A stretch of DNA of 47,617 bases from Lachnospiraceae bacterium (lineage in GTDB: Bacteria; Bacillota; Clostridia; Lachnospirales; Lachnospiraceae): positions 1 to 47,617 of the forward strand of contig JAFRXH010000050.1 of the NCBI GenBank assembly GCA_017437785.1. The letters are read 5' to 3'. Shown piece after piece: positions 26,011-34,121 of this stretch (its first letter is position 1; every line of letters starts with the position of its first letter). The position numbers and the translations under genes were made by a program. The notes beneath the pieces were generated by a model. That model had not been told where the DNA came from. It made no database searches and saw nothing but the letters and a program-made list of their open reading frames with translations.

Positions 26011-26580
26011 ATGAGGATCGATCAGTTTTTAAAGGATAAGCATATCAGTTTGTATTCGCTGGCTGAAAAAAGCGGCCTTAATTACTCAGTGGTATATAAC
26101 ATTATGAAAGGGAAATCGGATATCAGGCAGTGTAAGCTCGATACGGCGGCCAGGCTGGCAGATGCATTGAGGATATCAATTGATGACTTAATGCTTTTGT
26201 GCAAGAAGAATTACAGCTTTACACTTTTTCGCAGCGAACAGTGTCATCAGGTGCACCGCAAAGGAGAGCTGGACTATGTGATCGACGTGCTGGAGAGGCG
26301 CGAGATCGATCATTACTGGCATCTGTGCATGTATGCCGAGGCATTTTATGAGCTGGCGATGATAGATTATATCAGCCGCAGAAACAATATCCCCAAATGC
26401 GAAAACTATAATGAGATGCGCAGCTATAAGCTGGACCATAAGACGTATCCGATAGATGCAGTGCTAATGGATGAACTAAGCGGAGATGATACAGCTAAAA
26501 CCAGAACCGAGAAGGGGGCAATACCCGAGTTTCTTAGGTTTAACATTATAGAGGGGGAGATTTTTGACGATGAGCGATAA
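26011..26580 (+). CDS. XRE-family HTH antitoxin/autorepressor
   Basis: 189 residues. N-terminal XRE-type HTH (about 3-56: QFLKDKHISLYSLAEKSGLN, then YSVVYNIMKGKSDIRQCKLD). The C-terminal 130 residues are a helical domain with many aromatic and His residues (REIDHYWHLCMYAEAFYELA) and no family I can name. ATG 26011 chosen because AGGAGG lies six bases upstream; an in-frame ATG at 25993 falls four bases after the predicted transcript start and before the RBS. The nucleotidyltransferase gene overlaps its 3' end by 11 bases, the classic antitoxin-toxin order. It probably binds the twin palindromes at 25945-25980. Confidence 0.82.
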   Translation: MRIDQFLKDKHISLYSLAEKSGLNYSVVYNIMKGKSDIRQCKLDTAARLADALRISIDDLMLLCKKNYSFTLFRSEQCHQVHRKGELDYVIDVLERREIDHYWHLCMYAEAFYELAMIDYISRRNNIPKCENYNEMRSYKLDHKTYPIDAVLMDELSGDDTAKTRTEKGAIPEFLRFNIIEGEIFDDER

Positions 26581-27301
26581 TATATCTGAAAATAAAAAGA
26601 AAGATTCATTTACCAAAGATAACCTTGATGAGATACTGGGAGAACTTGGGAAAGCATTTCGAAAAATGAACGGAACAAAGATCCCGGCAGAAATAATACT
26701 CATCGGGGGCGCAGCAATAGTGGCAGGATATGGTTTCAGGGAATCAACCACGGATATTGATGCTCTTATCCAGGCTTCATCTGCTATGAAAGATGCTATC
26801 CGTAAGATAGGCGATAAATATGGCTTTTCGCGTGACTGGATAAATCAGGACTTTAAAAAGACGTCGTCATATTCCGATGCGATAGTACAGCATTCAATTC
26901 CATATAGAACTTTTTCAAATATTATGCATGTCAGGATACTTCCACCGGAATATGTTGTGGCGATGAAACTGGCCGCTCTACGGCAATACAAATACGATTT
27001 TTCGGATGTTGTCGGTGTTATTATGGAATCGCACATATCCCGTGAAAGGGTAGAAAATGCTGTAAAAAATCTGTATGGAGGAATGGAGAGATTAGTCAGC
27101 GCAGAAAAGGCGGCAAGTCTTCTGGATGATATATACAGTTCTACGAATCTGAAGGATTTGTATACCATCTATCGAAATAAGGAAATCGAAGGCTTTGAGA
27201 TACTAAAGCAGGCTGATTCGGATTACAAAGGCTTTCTGAACAGGGACAATGTCAACGATGTAATTGCCGCCATAAGGGCTAAGAAAGAATCCGGGAAATA
27301 A
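26570..27301 (+). CDS. Nucleotidyltransferase-like toxin (AbiEii/DUF6036-like)
   Basis: 243 residues. Minimal nucleotidyltransferase core: GGAAIVAGYG (46-55) followed by the metal-binding D62-x-D64 (STTDIDALI), then VVAMKLAALRQYKYDFSDVV, the K-x-x-A-x-R...K-x-D-x-x-D block typical of AbiEii/MNT-like toxins. Such toxins transfer nucleotides to tRNA or, in the HEPN/MNT pairs, to a partner protein. The immediate upstream partner is an XRE protein, not a HEPN, so it resembles AbiE-like or DUF6036 systems. ATG 26570 follows GAGGGGGAGA and overlaps the HTH gene. A terminator follows at once at 27304, giving a closed two-gene unit. Confidence 0.82.
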   Translation: MSDNISENKKKDSFTKDNLDEILGELGKAFRKMNGTKIPAEIILIGGAAIVAGYGFRESTTDIDALIQASSAMKDAIRKIGDKYGFSRDWINQDFKKTSSYSDAIVQHSIPYRTFSNIMHVRILPPEYVVAMKLAALRQYKYDFSDVVGVIMESHISRERVENAVKNLYGGMERLVSAEKAASLLDDIYSSTNLKDLYTIYRNKEIEGFEILKQADSDYKGFLNRDNVNDVIAAIRAKKESGK

Positions 27302-27303
27302 GG

Positions 27304-27329
27304 GCCTGCCTTGCGATGGCAGGTCTTTT
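27304..27329 (+). terminator. Terminator of the XRE/nucleotidyltransferase operon
   Basis: GCCTGCC (27304-27310) / GGCAGGT (27318-27324), 7-base loop, followed by CTTTT. Confidence 0.8.
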
Positions 27330-27339
27330 GGTATATAAT
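27311..27339 (+). promoter_or_regulatory. Promoter nested in the terminator, for the DegT gene
   Basis: TTGCGA (27311-27316) lies in the terminator loop; 17-bp spacer; TATAAT (27334-27339). Start predicted near 27346. Confidence 0.5.
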
Positions 27340-27345
27340 CGCTCG

Positions 27346-27501
27346 AAGTGAGGCAATAACTGTGTCACGGCAGACATTATAGAAATGATGAGGGCCGAAG
27401 ATCCTCGAGCAGGAAAGTGATCTCCGGCTGCACTTTTTCGCGGCGCGTAAGATGATCTGAAAAGGCGCTCAGGATCGAGAATATATAAAAGGAGACAGAC
27501 A
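27346..27501 (+). other. Long 5' leader of the DegT gene with potential hairpins
   Basis: About 155 bases of untranslated leader. Short pairings are possible (GAGG...CCTC at about 27391-27407, GCCG...CGGC, GCAG...CTGC), but no known riboswitch signature was recognised and no U-run precedes the RBS AAGGAG. No open frame of note. Confidence 0.35.
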
Positions 27502-28731
27502 ATGGAAGCCAGAAAGATAATATTCAGCCCCCCTGACATTACGGAGGCGGAGATAGGGGCAGTAGCTGAGGCGCTGCGCAGCGGCTGGATCACTACCGGA
27601 CCCAGGACCAAGGAACTGGAAAAAAGGATAGCGGATTATCTGGGGACACCTAAGGCGGTGGCGCTCAATTCAGCCACGGCAGCAGAGGAGCTTAATCTGC
27701 GCATACTGGGAATAGGCGAAGGCGATGAAGTGCTGGTACCTGCCTATACCTACACTGCCAGCGCATCGGCGGCGATACATGTGGGCGCAAAGGTTAGATT
27801 CATCGACTGTCAGAAGGACAGTCTGGAGATGGACTATGATGCCATGGAAGCGGCCATAAACGAAAAGACCAAGGCTGTCATACCTGTTGATATTGCCGGC
27901 ATACCCTGCGATTATGAGCGTATATTTGAGATAGTAAACAGAAAGAAAGAGCTGTTTACACCGGGAGGAAATACAGAGCTTGGACAGAGGATACAGAAGA
28001 CTTTGGGGCGCGTTGCGGTAGTATCCGACAGTGCGCATTCCTTTGGTGCGTCGCGAAAAGGGAAGATGGCCGGCACGCTGGCGGATTTCTCTTCCTTCTC
28101 CTTTCATGCGGTAAAGAACCTTACCACTGCAGAGGGCGGAGCCGCTGTGTGGAACAGCATCCCCGGAATAGATGATGATGAACTTTATCATATGTACCAG
28201 CTATACAGTCTGCACGGGCAGGATAAGGATGCATTGGCCAAGTCGAAGCTGGGAAGCTGGGAGTACGATATAATCGCACCTTTATATAAGTGCAATCTTA
28301 CAGATGTGGGAGCAGCCATAGGGCTGGTACAGATGGACCGGTATCCCGCGCTTCTTAAGCGCCGCCGCGAGATCATTGAAAAGTACGATAAGGTATGCGA
28401 TGAGCTGGGCGTGGAGCATCTTACGCACTATACGGATGAGTATACTTCCAGCGGACATCTGTTTCTGGCACGCATCCCCGGCGCTGATGATGCAAAGCGC
28501 CGTGAGGTGATAATAAAAATGGCAGAGCTTAATGTGCCCTGTAACGTGCACTACAAACCTCTGCCGATGATGACTGCCTATAAGAACCTGGGATTTGATA
28601 TCAAAGACTTCCCCAATGCCTACGCTCATTATGAGAATGAGGTGACACTGCCTCTGCATACAAAGCTTTCCGATGATGATGTTGCTTTCATCGGCGAATG
28701 CTTTACAAAGGTCATTCGCAGTAGTACATGA
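27502..28731 (+). CDS. DegT/DnrJ/EryC1-family sugar aminotransferase
   Basis: 409 residues. PLP-dependent aminotransferase that converts a UDP-4-keto-6-deoxy sugar to the 4-amino sugar, as PglE or ArnB do. Seen: SGWITTGPRTKELE near the N-terminus, GDEVLVPAYTYTASASA, the PLP aspartate region VVSDSAHSFGA, and the Schiff-base Lys205 in FSFHAVKNLTTAEGG. A C-terminal YKPLPMMTAYKNLG segment is typical. Strong RBS AAAGGAG. Substrate is inferred from the family and from the dehydratase gene at 19559. The last 20 bases overlap the 3' end of the convergent GH5 gene. Confidence 0.92.
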   Translation: MEARKIIFSPPDITEAEIGAVAEALRSGWITTGPRTKELEKRIADYLGTPKAVALNSATAAEELNLRILGIGEGDEVLVPAYTYTASASAAIHVGAKVRFIDCQKDSLEMDYDAMEAAINEKTKAVIPVDIAGIPCDYERIFEIVNRKKELFTPGGNTELGQRIQKTLGRVAVVSDSAHSFGASRKGKMAGTLADFSSFSFHAVKNLTTAEGGAAVWNSIPGIDDDELYHMYQLYSLHGQDKDALAKSKLGSWEYDIIAPLYKCNLTDVGAAIGLVQMDRYPALLKRRREIIEKYDKVCDELGVEHLTHYTDEYTSSGHLFLARIPGADDAKRREVIIKMAELNVPCNVHYKPLPMMTAYKNLGFDIKDFPNAYAHYENEVTLPLHTKLSDDDVAFIGECFTKVIRSST

Positions 28732-30037
28732 TCTGATCCCTTATCTCGGGGAAGCTCCATTTGAGCGTGGAGCGGTCTATTATCTGGAAACATTCACCCT
28801 CTGCGTTTAAGGCGTTATTGTCCCACCAGAGGGTGGTGAGTCCGTAGTATCTGGCGGTCGCTACGTAATAAGCTGTAAACTGCATGCGTGAATCGGTATT
28901 TCCGTGTTTATCGAGCGCTCCGTATTCACCTATCACGACGGGTATCCCTTTAACAACATAGCTGTTGTACAATCGGCGCATAAAACTGCTGATCTCATCA
29001 GTTCCCTTTCCGGAAGCAATATCGAAACTGTCGGTTCCGTTAAGATCCAACGCAAAGTTATAAGGTGTATAGGCATGTACGGAAAGTATCAGCCTGTTTT
29101 CTGCGCTGCATTTATTGTCATCGGGCAGTTTGAATTCGTTGACCAGTGCAAATTCCGGAGATGCACAATATCCGGGGCACATGATGTAGCGGGACGTATT
29201 ATAGCCCTTATCTACGGAACGAATGGTATCGACAGCCGTCTGGTTAAGCTGGTTCACACAGTCAAAGCATTCCTTCGCCGTATCCGAGTGCACATCATTT
29301 ATCCACCATTCATGTTCGGTACCCACCTGTCTGGGTTCGTTCATCGTCTCGTATATGAGATGCTCATCATAGCCGGCAAAGCGCTCTGCTATCTGGGTCC
29401 AGATCTTTGTGATGTATTTCTTTGAGTTATCAAGCTTTGCATAAGAAGGGTATTCATGATCAGCGTCGTTATCATGATGGATATTTATGATAACATACAT
29501 GCCTTCATCATAGGCGTAATCCACCACTTCCTGCACACGGTCCATCCATTTGCTGTCTATGTTCCAGCTGTTATCGAGATGGTTGTGCCATGAGACGGGT
29601 ATGCGGATGGAGTTAAATCCCTGAGCTTTAAGCTCGAGTATAAGTTCCTTGGTGGCTTTGGCTTTGCACCAGGCGGTTTCATAATCCATGGGATCGGAGA
29701 GCCAGTTGCAGTCATAAGCATCAAAACAGTTACCAAGATTCCAGCCTGCTTTCATATCACGTACAAAGCTCAGGGCCTCATTATCGGGCATCGATGACAT
29801 AGGCAGGGGAAGATTGACTTTTACTATGCCGTCAGGGAGAGCATCCGCTGCGGGAGTATCCGTGGGAGATGCGGCTTCTTCGGTGGGAACTTCGGCTTGT
29901 GTGGGTGTTGCCGTAGCAGCAGGTGCGGATGCCCCGGTGGGGGGCTCTGCGGGAGTTGATCCTTCCGGTCCGCAGGCGCTCAGTACGGTCATTACAGCCA
30001 GAGCGCCTAATAGATGGGTAATACATCTTTTTTTCAT
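28712..30037 (-). CDS. GH5-family endoglucanase-like lipoprotein
   Basis: 441 residues. Lipoprotein signal (MKKRCITHLLGALAVMTVLSAC), then a Pro/Thr/Ala-rich linker (about 25-70), then a GH5 TIM barrel. Markers: MKAGWNLGNCFDA, GFNSIRIPVSWHNH, VIINIHHDNDAD, the acid/base Glu in YETMNEPRQ, HAYTPYNFAL, and the nucleophile Glu in VIGEYGAL, then TTLWWDNN. This is the beta-1,4-glucanase type acting on cellulose, mixed-linkage glucan or glucomannan outside the cell. ATG 30037 chosen over a GTG at 30091: it opens a textbook lipoprotein signal and follows GGAG. Promoter at 30151-30179, leader about 105 bases. Overlaps the DegT 3' end by 20 bases. Confidence 0.92.
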   Translation of the reverse strand: MKKRCITHLLGALAVMTVLSACGPEGSTPAEPPTGASAPAATATPTQAEVPTEEAASPTDTPAADALPDGIVKVNLPLPMSSMPDNEALSFVRDMKAGWNLGNCFDAYDCNWLSDPMDYETAWCKAKATKELILELKAQGFNSIRIPVSWHNHLDNSWNIDSKWMDRVQEVVDYAYDEGMYVIINIHHDNDADHEYPSYAKLDNSKKYITKIWTQIAERFAGYDEHLIYETMNEPRQVGTEHEWWINDVHSDTAKECFDCVNQLNQTAVDTIRSVDKGYNTSRYIMCPGYCASPEFALVNEFKLPDDNKCSAENRLILSVHAYTPYNFALDLNGTDSFDIASGKGTDEISSFMRRLYNSYVVKGIPVVIGEYGALDKHGNTDSRMQFTAYYVATARYYGLTTLWWDNNALNAEGECFQIIDRSTLKWSFPEIRDQIMYYCE

Positions 30038-30150
30038 ATGGGTCTCCGTTTCTATGTCTGTTGCCGGCGGCACGGATACCAATGAAAGCACTTGTGCTGG
30101 TCCCCTGCCGGCAGGACATTACAGACAGTTATGATAAATCGGTCTCTGTT

Positions 30151-30179
30151 ATTATAAGCTATCATGGCACACATGGCAA
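30151..30179 (-). promoter_or_regulatory. Promoter of the GH5 gene
   Basis: On the minus strand: TTGCCA (plus 30174-30179), 17-bp spacer, TATAAT (plus 30151-30156). The leader contains the palindrome CCTGCCGGCAGG near 30105-30116. Confidence 0.7.
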
Positions 30180-30194
30180 ACCGCAGTTTGGCGC

Positions 30195-30223
30195 TTGAAA
30201 GATAAATGCGGAATGTGTAAAAT
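30195..30223 (+). promoter_or_regulatory. Promoter of the CE2/GT4 operon
   Basis: TTGAAA (30195-30200), 17-bp spacer, TAAAAT (30218-30223) with TG one base before (extended -10). Its -35 is 16 bases from the -35 of the divergent GH5 promoter, so the two could be coregulated. Confidence 0.65.
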
Positions 30224-30303
30224 ACGATATACAGTGTTTTTCATGAGCTGTATTCAGTGAATATTTACAAATGATTTTCCATAAAAAGCAGGAGGGATCC
30301 CGG

Positions 30304-31347
30304 ATGAAAGAGATAAAACTGTCTGAAGCAGAAAATATAAAGGTACACGGCCGGACGGTGGCAGGAAGGGATCCGCTGAGGCTGTTGTGGACAGGATCCT
30401 CACTGGAGCTTAATGTGCAGTGCACAGAGCTCTGGGCGGAGATGGCAGGACCGTATTCGGAGCAGGAAAATTGGATCGCGATCGAGATAAACGGCGAGAT
30501 ACTCAGCCGGCGCATGGTATCGAAGGAAAGGGAATGGGTATGTATCTTCAGGAATAAGTTAAATACCAAGCCCACAAGGGTACGTATCCTGAAAGAGGTA
30601 CAGGCGATGAATGCCGATGAGGAGCACTGCCTGGAGATCTATTCGCTTAAATGTGACGGTGAGCTTCTGCCTGTACCGGAAAAGAAACTTAAGATCGAAT
30701 TCATAGGAGATTCGATCAATTCCGGGGAAGGCAGCATAGGTGCCAGGGGGGAAGAAGAGTGGATCTCACTGTTCTTCTCGCATGTCAATTCATATCCCTA
30801 TATGACGGCTAAGCAGCTGGATGCCGACTACCGCGTATTCAGCCAGAGCGGCTGGGGACTGTATATCTCCTGGGACGGAAATACCAGGTGCGCCATCCCG
30901 CATTACTACGAGGATATCTGTTCCGTGGTGCCTGATAAGGTATTCAAGCCGCTTGGTTTTTTTGAAAAGAATGATTTTGGTTCCTGGCAGCCCGATTATA
31001 TATGTATAAATCTGGGGACAAACGATGCCGGGGCCATGGACAATACAGGCTTTGAAGATACGGATAAGATCCGCAGCGCAGCGTGCTCATTCTTAAGGAC
31101 TATCCGTAAGAACAATCCCGGGGCTTATATAATATGGGGCATGGGAATGCTGGGTGATAAGACCGCAGAGTATATCAGGGCCGGAATGGATGACTATAAA
31201 AAAGACAGTGGTGATGAGAAGGTGGAATATCTTGAGCTGCCGCCGGTAACGGACGCCACCGTAGGTGCACGTTTCCATCCGGGAGTTAAGGCACATGCCG
31301 CTGCTGCCGATACCATTGTATCCAGGATAAAGGAGCTCAGGGCATGA
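30304..31347 (+). CDS. SGNH-hydrolase, carbohydrate esterase family 2-like
   Basis: 347 residues in two parts as in CE2 acetyl esterases: an N-terminal beta-sandwich (about 1-125) and a C-terminal SGNH domain. Ser137 in FIGDSINSGEG (block I), NLGTNDA (block III), His325 in ARFHPG (block V). The usual Asp three residues before the His is Ala, consistent with the Ser-His dyad described for CE2. CE2 enzymes remove acetyl groups from xylan or mannan. There is no signal peptide, so it should act in the cytosol, on imported oligosaccharides or on a sugar precursor. RBS AGGAGGG. Its stop overlaps the ATG of the next glycosyltransferase. Confidence 0.85.
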   Translation: MKEIKLSEAENIKVHGRTVAGRDPLRLLWTGSSLELNVQCTELWAEMAGPYSEQENWIAIEINGEILSRRMVSKEREWVCIFRNKLNTKPTRVRILKEVQAMNADEEHCLEIYSLKCDGELLPVPEKKLKIEFIGDSINSGEGSIGARGEEEWISLFFSHVNSYPYMTAKQLDADYRVFSQSGWGLYISWDGNTRCAIPHYYEDICSVVPDKVFKPLGFFEKNDFGSWQPDYICINLGTNDAGAMDNTGFEDTDKIRSAACSFLRTIRKNNPGAYIIWGMGMLGDKTAEYIRAGMDDYKKDSGDEKVEYLELPPVTDATVGARFHPGVKAHAAAADTIVSRIKELRA

Positions 31348-32531
31348 AGAATGTAGCGATCCTGGTGCAGAATCTGCATAACGGCGGAGCCGAGCGCATG
31401 GCAGCCAATCTTTCCATAGAGCTGTCAAAAAACTATAAGGTCTATTTATTTGTATTTGATGCTTCGAATGCTATCTATCCGTACGGCGGAAAGCTGATAG
31501 ACCTTAAGGTGCCTCCGCTTGATAAAGCTTCGGCATCAAAACGCTTATCCAATGTGATAACGCGTGTAAGGAGACTATCGTATCTGAAAAACAAATATCA
31601 TATCGACTGCACGATCAGCCATATGGATGGGGCAAATGTAGTAAATATCTTATCACGCAGGAATGATAAGGTGATATGTGTATACCACAGCATGCCTTCG
31701 ATGTGTGAGGATGACGGTCTGAAGACACATGCGCTGCAGCGCTTTATAGGAGCCGGTGCGGATAAATATATCTGTGTTTCGAAAATGGCCGAAGCCGATA
31801 TGGCAGAGAACTATGGCGTTAACGCTCACAAGCTTGGCTGTATCTATAATTTTGCCGACCTTGGCAGGATAGCGGCGCTAAAGAAGATAGCTATGCCGGC
31901 GGATGCAGAGGAGTTTTATAAAAGGCATGAAAAGATAATCATAACCGCCGGGCGTCTTACGCATATGAAGGCACAGGACAGGCTGATCAGACTGACCGGG
32001 GAAATACGCGGCGGAGGTAAGAATGTGGGTCTGGTGATCCTTGGGGAGGGGGATGAAAGGCCTCTTCTTGAAGAACTGGCTGAAGAGCTTAGAATTAAAG
32101 AGCATGTCTATATGCCCGGAGAAGTGGAGGATCCCTTCTCATATATGGAGGCGGCTTCGGTATTTGCGCTTACTTCGGATTACGAGGGGCTGCCGATGGT
32201 ACTGATAGAAGCTGCAGCCTGCGCTCTGCCGGTGGTATCGGTTGATATCCCGTCGGGACCCAGGGAGATACTCTCTCCCGGCAGCGATATACATAAGCTC
32301 CTTAAGGACAGAGCAGAATATGCACAGTATGGCGTGCTGGTGCCATCCTGTGCGGATGATGAAAGAAGAGGGGCTCTCAGTAATAATGAAAAGCTTATGA
32401 AAGAAGCATTGATGAGCCTTATGTACGATACAGAGGTAAGGAAAAAGTATACAGACTGTTCTTTGAGCTGTGCGGAGAGATTTTCTTCGGATAAGATCAA
32501 CAGACAGTGGATGGATCTGATCGGCATCTGA
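31344..32531 (+). CDS. GT4-family glycosyltransferase
   Basis: 395 residues with a GT-B fold. N-terminal acceptor domain starts LVQNLHNGGAERMAANL, the common opening of EPS-type GT4 enzymes; C-terminal donor domain has ITAGRLTHMKAQDRLI, VILGEGDERPLLEELA and the nucleotide-sugar motif SDYEGLPMVLIEAAACALPV with the retaining E-x7-E pair. No TM. ATG overlaps the esterase stop (ATGA), so the two are translationally coupled. Likely builds a surface polysaccharide or glycolipid; donor and acceptor unknown. Confidence 0.9.
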   Translation: MKNVAILVQNLHNGGAERMAANLSIELSKNYKVYLFVFDASNAIYPYGGKLIDLKVPPLDKASASKRLSNVITRVRRLSYLKNKYHIDCTISHMDGANVVNILSRRNDKVICVYHSMPSMCEDDGLKTHALQRFIGAGADKYICVSKMAEADMAENYGVNAHKLGCIYNFADLGRIAALKKIAMPADAEEFYKRHEKIIITAGRLTHMKAQDRLIRLTGEIRGGGKNVGLVILGEGDERPLLEELAEELRIKEHVYMPGEVEDPFSYMEAASVFALTSDYEGLPMVLIEAAACALPVVSVDIPSGPREILSPGSDIHKLLKDRAEYAQYGVLVPSCADDERRGALSNNEKLMKEALMSLMYDTEVRKKYTDCSLSCAERFSSDKINRQWMDLIGI

Positions 32532-32588
32532 CGGGCCGTGTGACGGCAGGTCTTACGAATATAATAAATGTACGGAGGTAATACTGAA

Positions 32589-34121
32589 ATGAATGTGTGC
32601 TTGCTGAATGATTCTTTTCCGCCGGTCATCGACGGTGTTGCAAATGTCGTGATGAATTATGCCAGGATAATGACTGAGACTCTTGGGGCAAATGTGCTGG
32701 TAGGTACTCCGCGTTATCCGGATACGGATTATGATCATTATCCGTATAAGGTGGTGGCATATCCCAGTCTTGACACGACCGGCTTCATATCAGGCTACAG
32801 AACAGGCAATCCGCTGGCAATGAAAGAAATAGGAGAGATGACCTCTTTTGATCCGGCGATAATCCACAGCCATTGTCCCGCTGCATCTACCGTTATGGCA
32901 CGTATCCTTCAGAACGAGACGGGTGCACCGATAGTGTTCACCTATCATACCAAATTTGATGTTGATATCGCCAGGGCTGTAGGTGAGGGCTTCCTGCAGA
33001 AAGAGACCATAAAGATGATGATCAATAATATCTCGGCCTGCGATGATGTATGGGCTGTTTCGGAAGGGGCCCGGAAAAACCTTATGGATCTGGGTTATGA
33101 AGGTGAGTGCAGGGTTGTATCGAACGGAGTGGATTTTCCCAAGGGACGTGTGGCGGCCGATGCGGTCCGTGAAGCTGTCAAAGATTACGATCTGCCGCAG
33201 GATGTACCTGTATTCCTGTTTGTGGGCAGGATGATGAAGTACAAAGGCCTGCCGCTTATCATAGATGCCATGAAGATATTATCCGATACCGGCACCGATT
33301 ACCGTATGATATTTATCGGCGGAGGTGCTGATGCCGAAGAGATGCAGCAGAAGGTCAGGGATCTGGGCATATCGCTGGATATCACCGGTGAGGACGGGAA
33401 AGTGGCTTCGATAAACGGCGCTGCGGACAGTAAGGGACGTATAATCTTTACCGGGCCGATAAGGGACCGCGAAAAGCTGCGTGCGTTCAATACCAGAGCA
33501 GATCTCTTCCTTTTCCCTTCCGTATACGACACCAACGGTATAGTAGTGAGGGAAGCGGCAGCCTGCGGTCTGGCAAGTGTGCTGATCAAGGGCTCATGCG
33601 CGGCAGAGGGTATTACCCATACCAGAAACGGATATCTGATCGAGGAGACCGCGGAATCAATGGCCGTGCTCCTGGCAGATGCATGTACGGACATGGAATG
33701 CGTACACCAGGTGGGGCAGAATGCCATGGACGAGATATATATTTCCTGGGAACAGAGTACGAGGGATGCGTACCGGAGATACGAAGAGATTGACATGATG
33801 AGAAAGGACGGGACTCTGGCAAAGCGTAAGCGCGGTGCTTCCGATTTCATCCTGGAGACGGCAGGTAATGCGGTCAAGACCATGGATAAGGTGTTCATGG
33901 TACCTAAAAGCATTTATGAAGGTATGAGGGACAACGCCGAAGTTATAAAGGACAATATAGCTGAGGGCCTGGAGGAATTAAAGGAAAAGATCCCGGAAGG
34001 CGTGAAACAGCTGGGAAACAGCGCCAGGGAGCTGGGAGTTAATGCTGCCGAGAGTGTAAAGAACGGGCTTAAGATGGCTGAGGAGAGCCTTAAGGAAGGT
34101 TTTGGAAAGAAGGACGAATGA
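32589..34121 (+). CDS. GT4 glycosyltransferase with amphipathic C-terminal tail (diacylglycerol glucosyltransferase-like)
   Basis: 510 residues. GT-B enzyme opening NDSFPPVIDGVANVVMNYA, which is usual for 1,2-diacylglycerol 3-glucosyltransferases and related mannosyltransferases. Donor side: LFVGRMMKYKGLPLIIDAM and SVYDTNGIVVREAAACGLAS. After about residue 430 comes an extension the family normally lacks: a string of amphipathic helical segments (EGLEELKEKIPEGVKQLGNS and similar) resembling apolipoprotein or perilipin repeats, probably a membrane clamp. ATG 32589 follows ACGGAGGT. Its stop overlaps the ATG of the GH13 gene, so the two are coupled. Confidence 0.85.
   Translation: MNVCLLNDSFPPVIDGVANVVMNYARIMTETLGANVLVGTPRYPDTDYDHYPYKVVAYPSLDTTGFISGYRTGNPLAMKEIGEMTSFDPAIIHSHCPAASTVMARILQNETGAPIVFTYHTKFDVDIARAVGEGFLQKETIKMMINNISACDDVWAVSEGARKNLMDLGYEGECRVVSNGVDFPKGRVAADAVREAVKDYDLPQDVPVFLFVGRMMKYKGLPLIIDAMKILSDTGTDYRMIFIGGGADAEEMQQKVRDLGISLDITGEDGKVASINGAADSKGRIIFTGPIRDREKLRAFNTRADLFLFPSVYDTNGIVVREAAACGLASVLIKGSCAAEGITHTRNGYLIEETAESMAVLLADACTDMECVHQVGQNAMDEIYISWEQSTRDAYRRYEEIDMMRKDGTLAKRKRGASDFILETAGNAVKTMDKVFMVPKSIYEGMRDNAEVIKDNIAEGLEELKEKIPEGVKQLGNSARELGVNAAESVKNGLKMAEESLKEGFGKKDE

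Noticed and set aside
28904-29425. 173-codon plus-strand frame opposite GH5
   Set aside because: Antisense to a clear glycoside hydrolase domain; no RBS.
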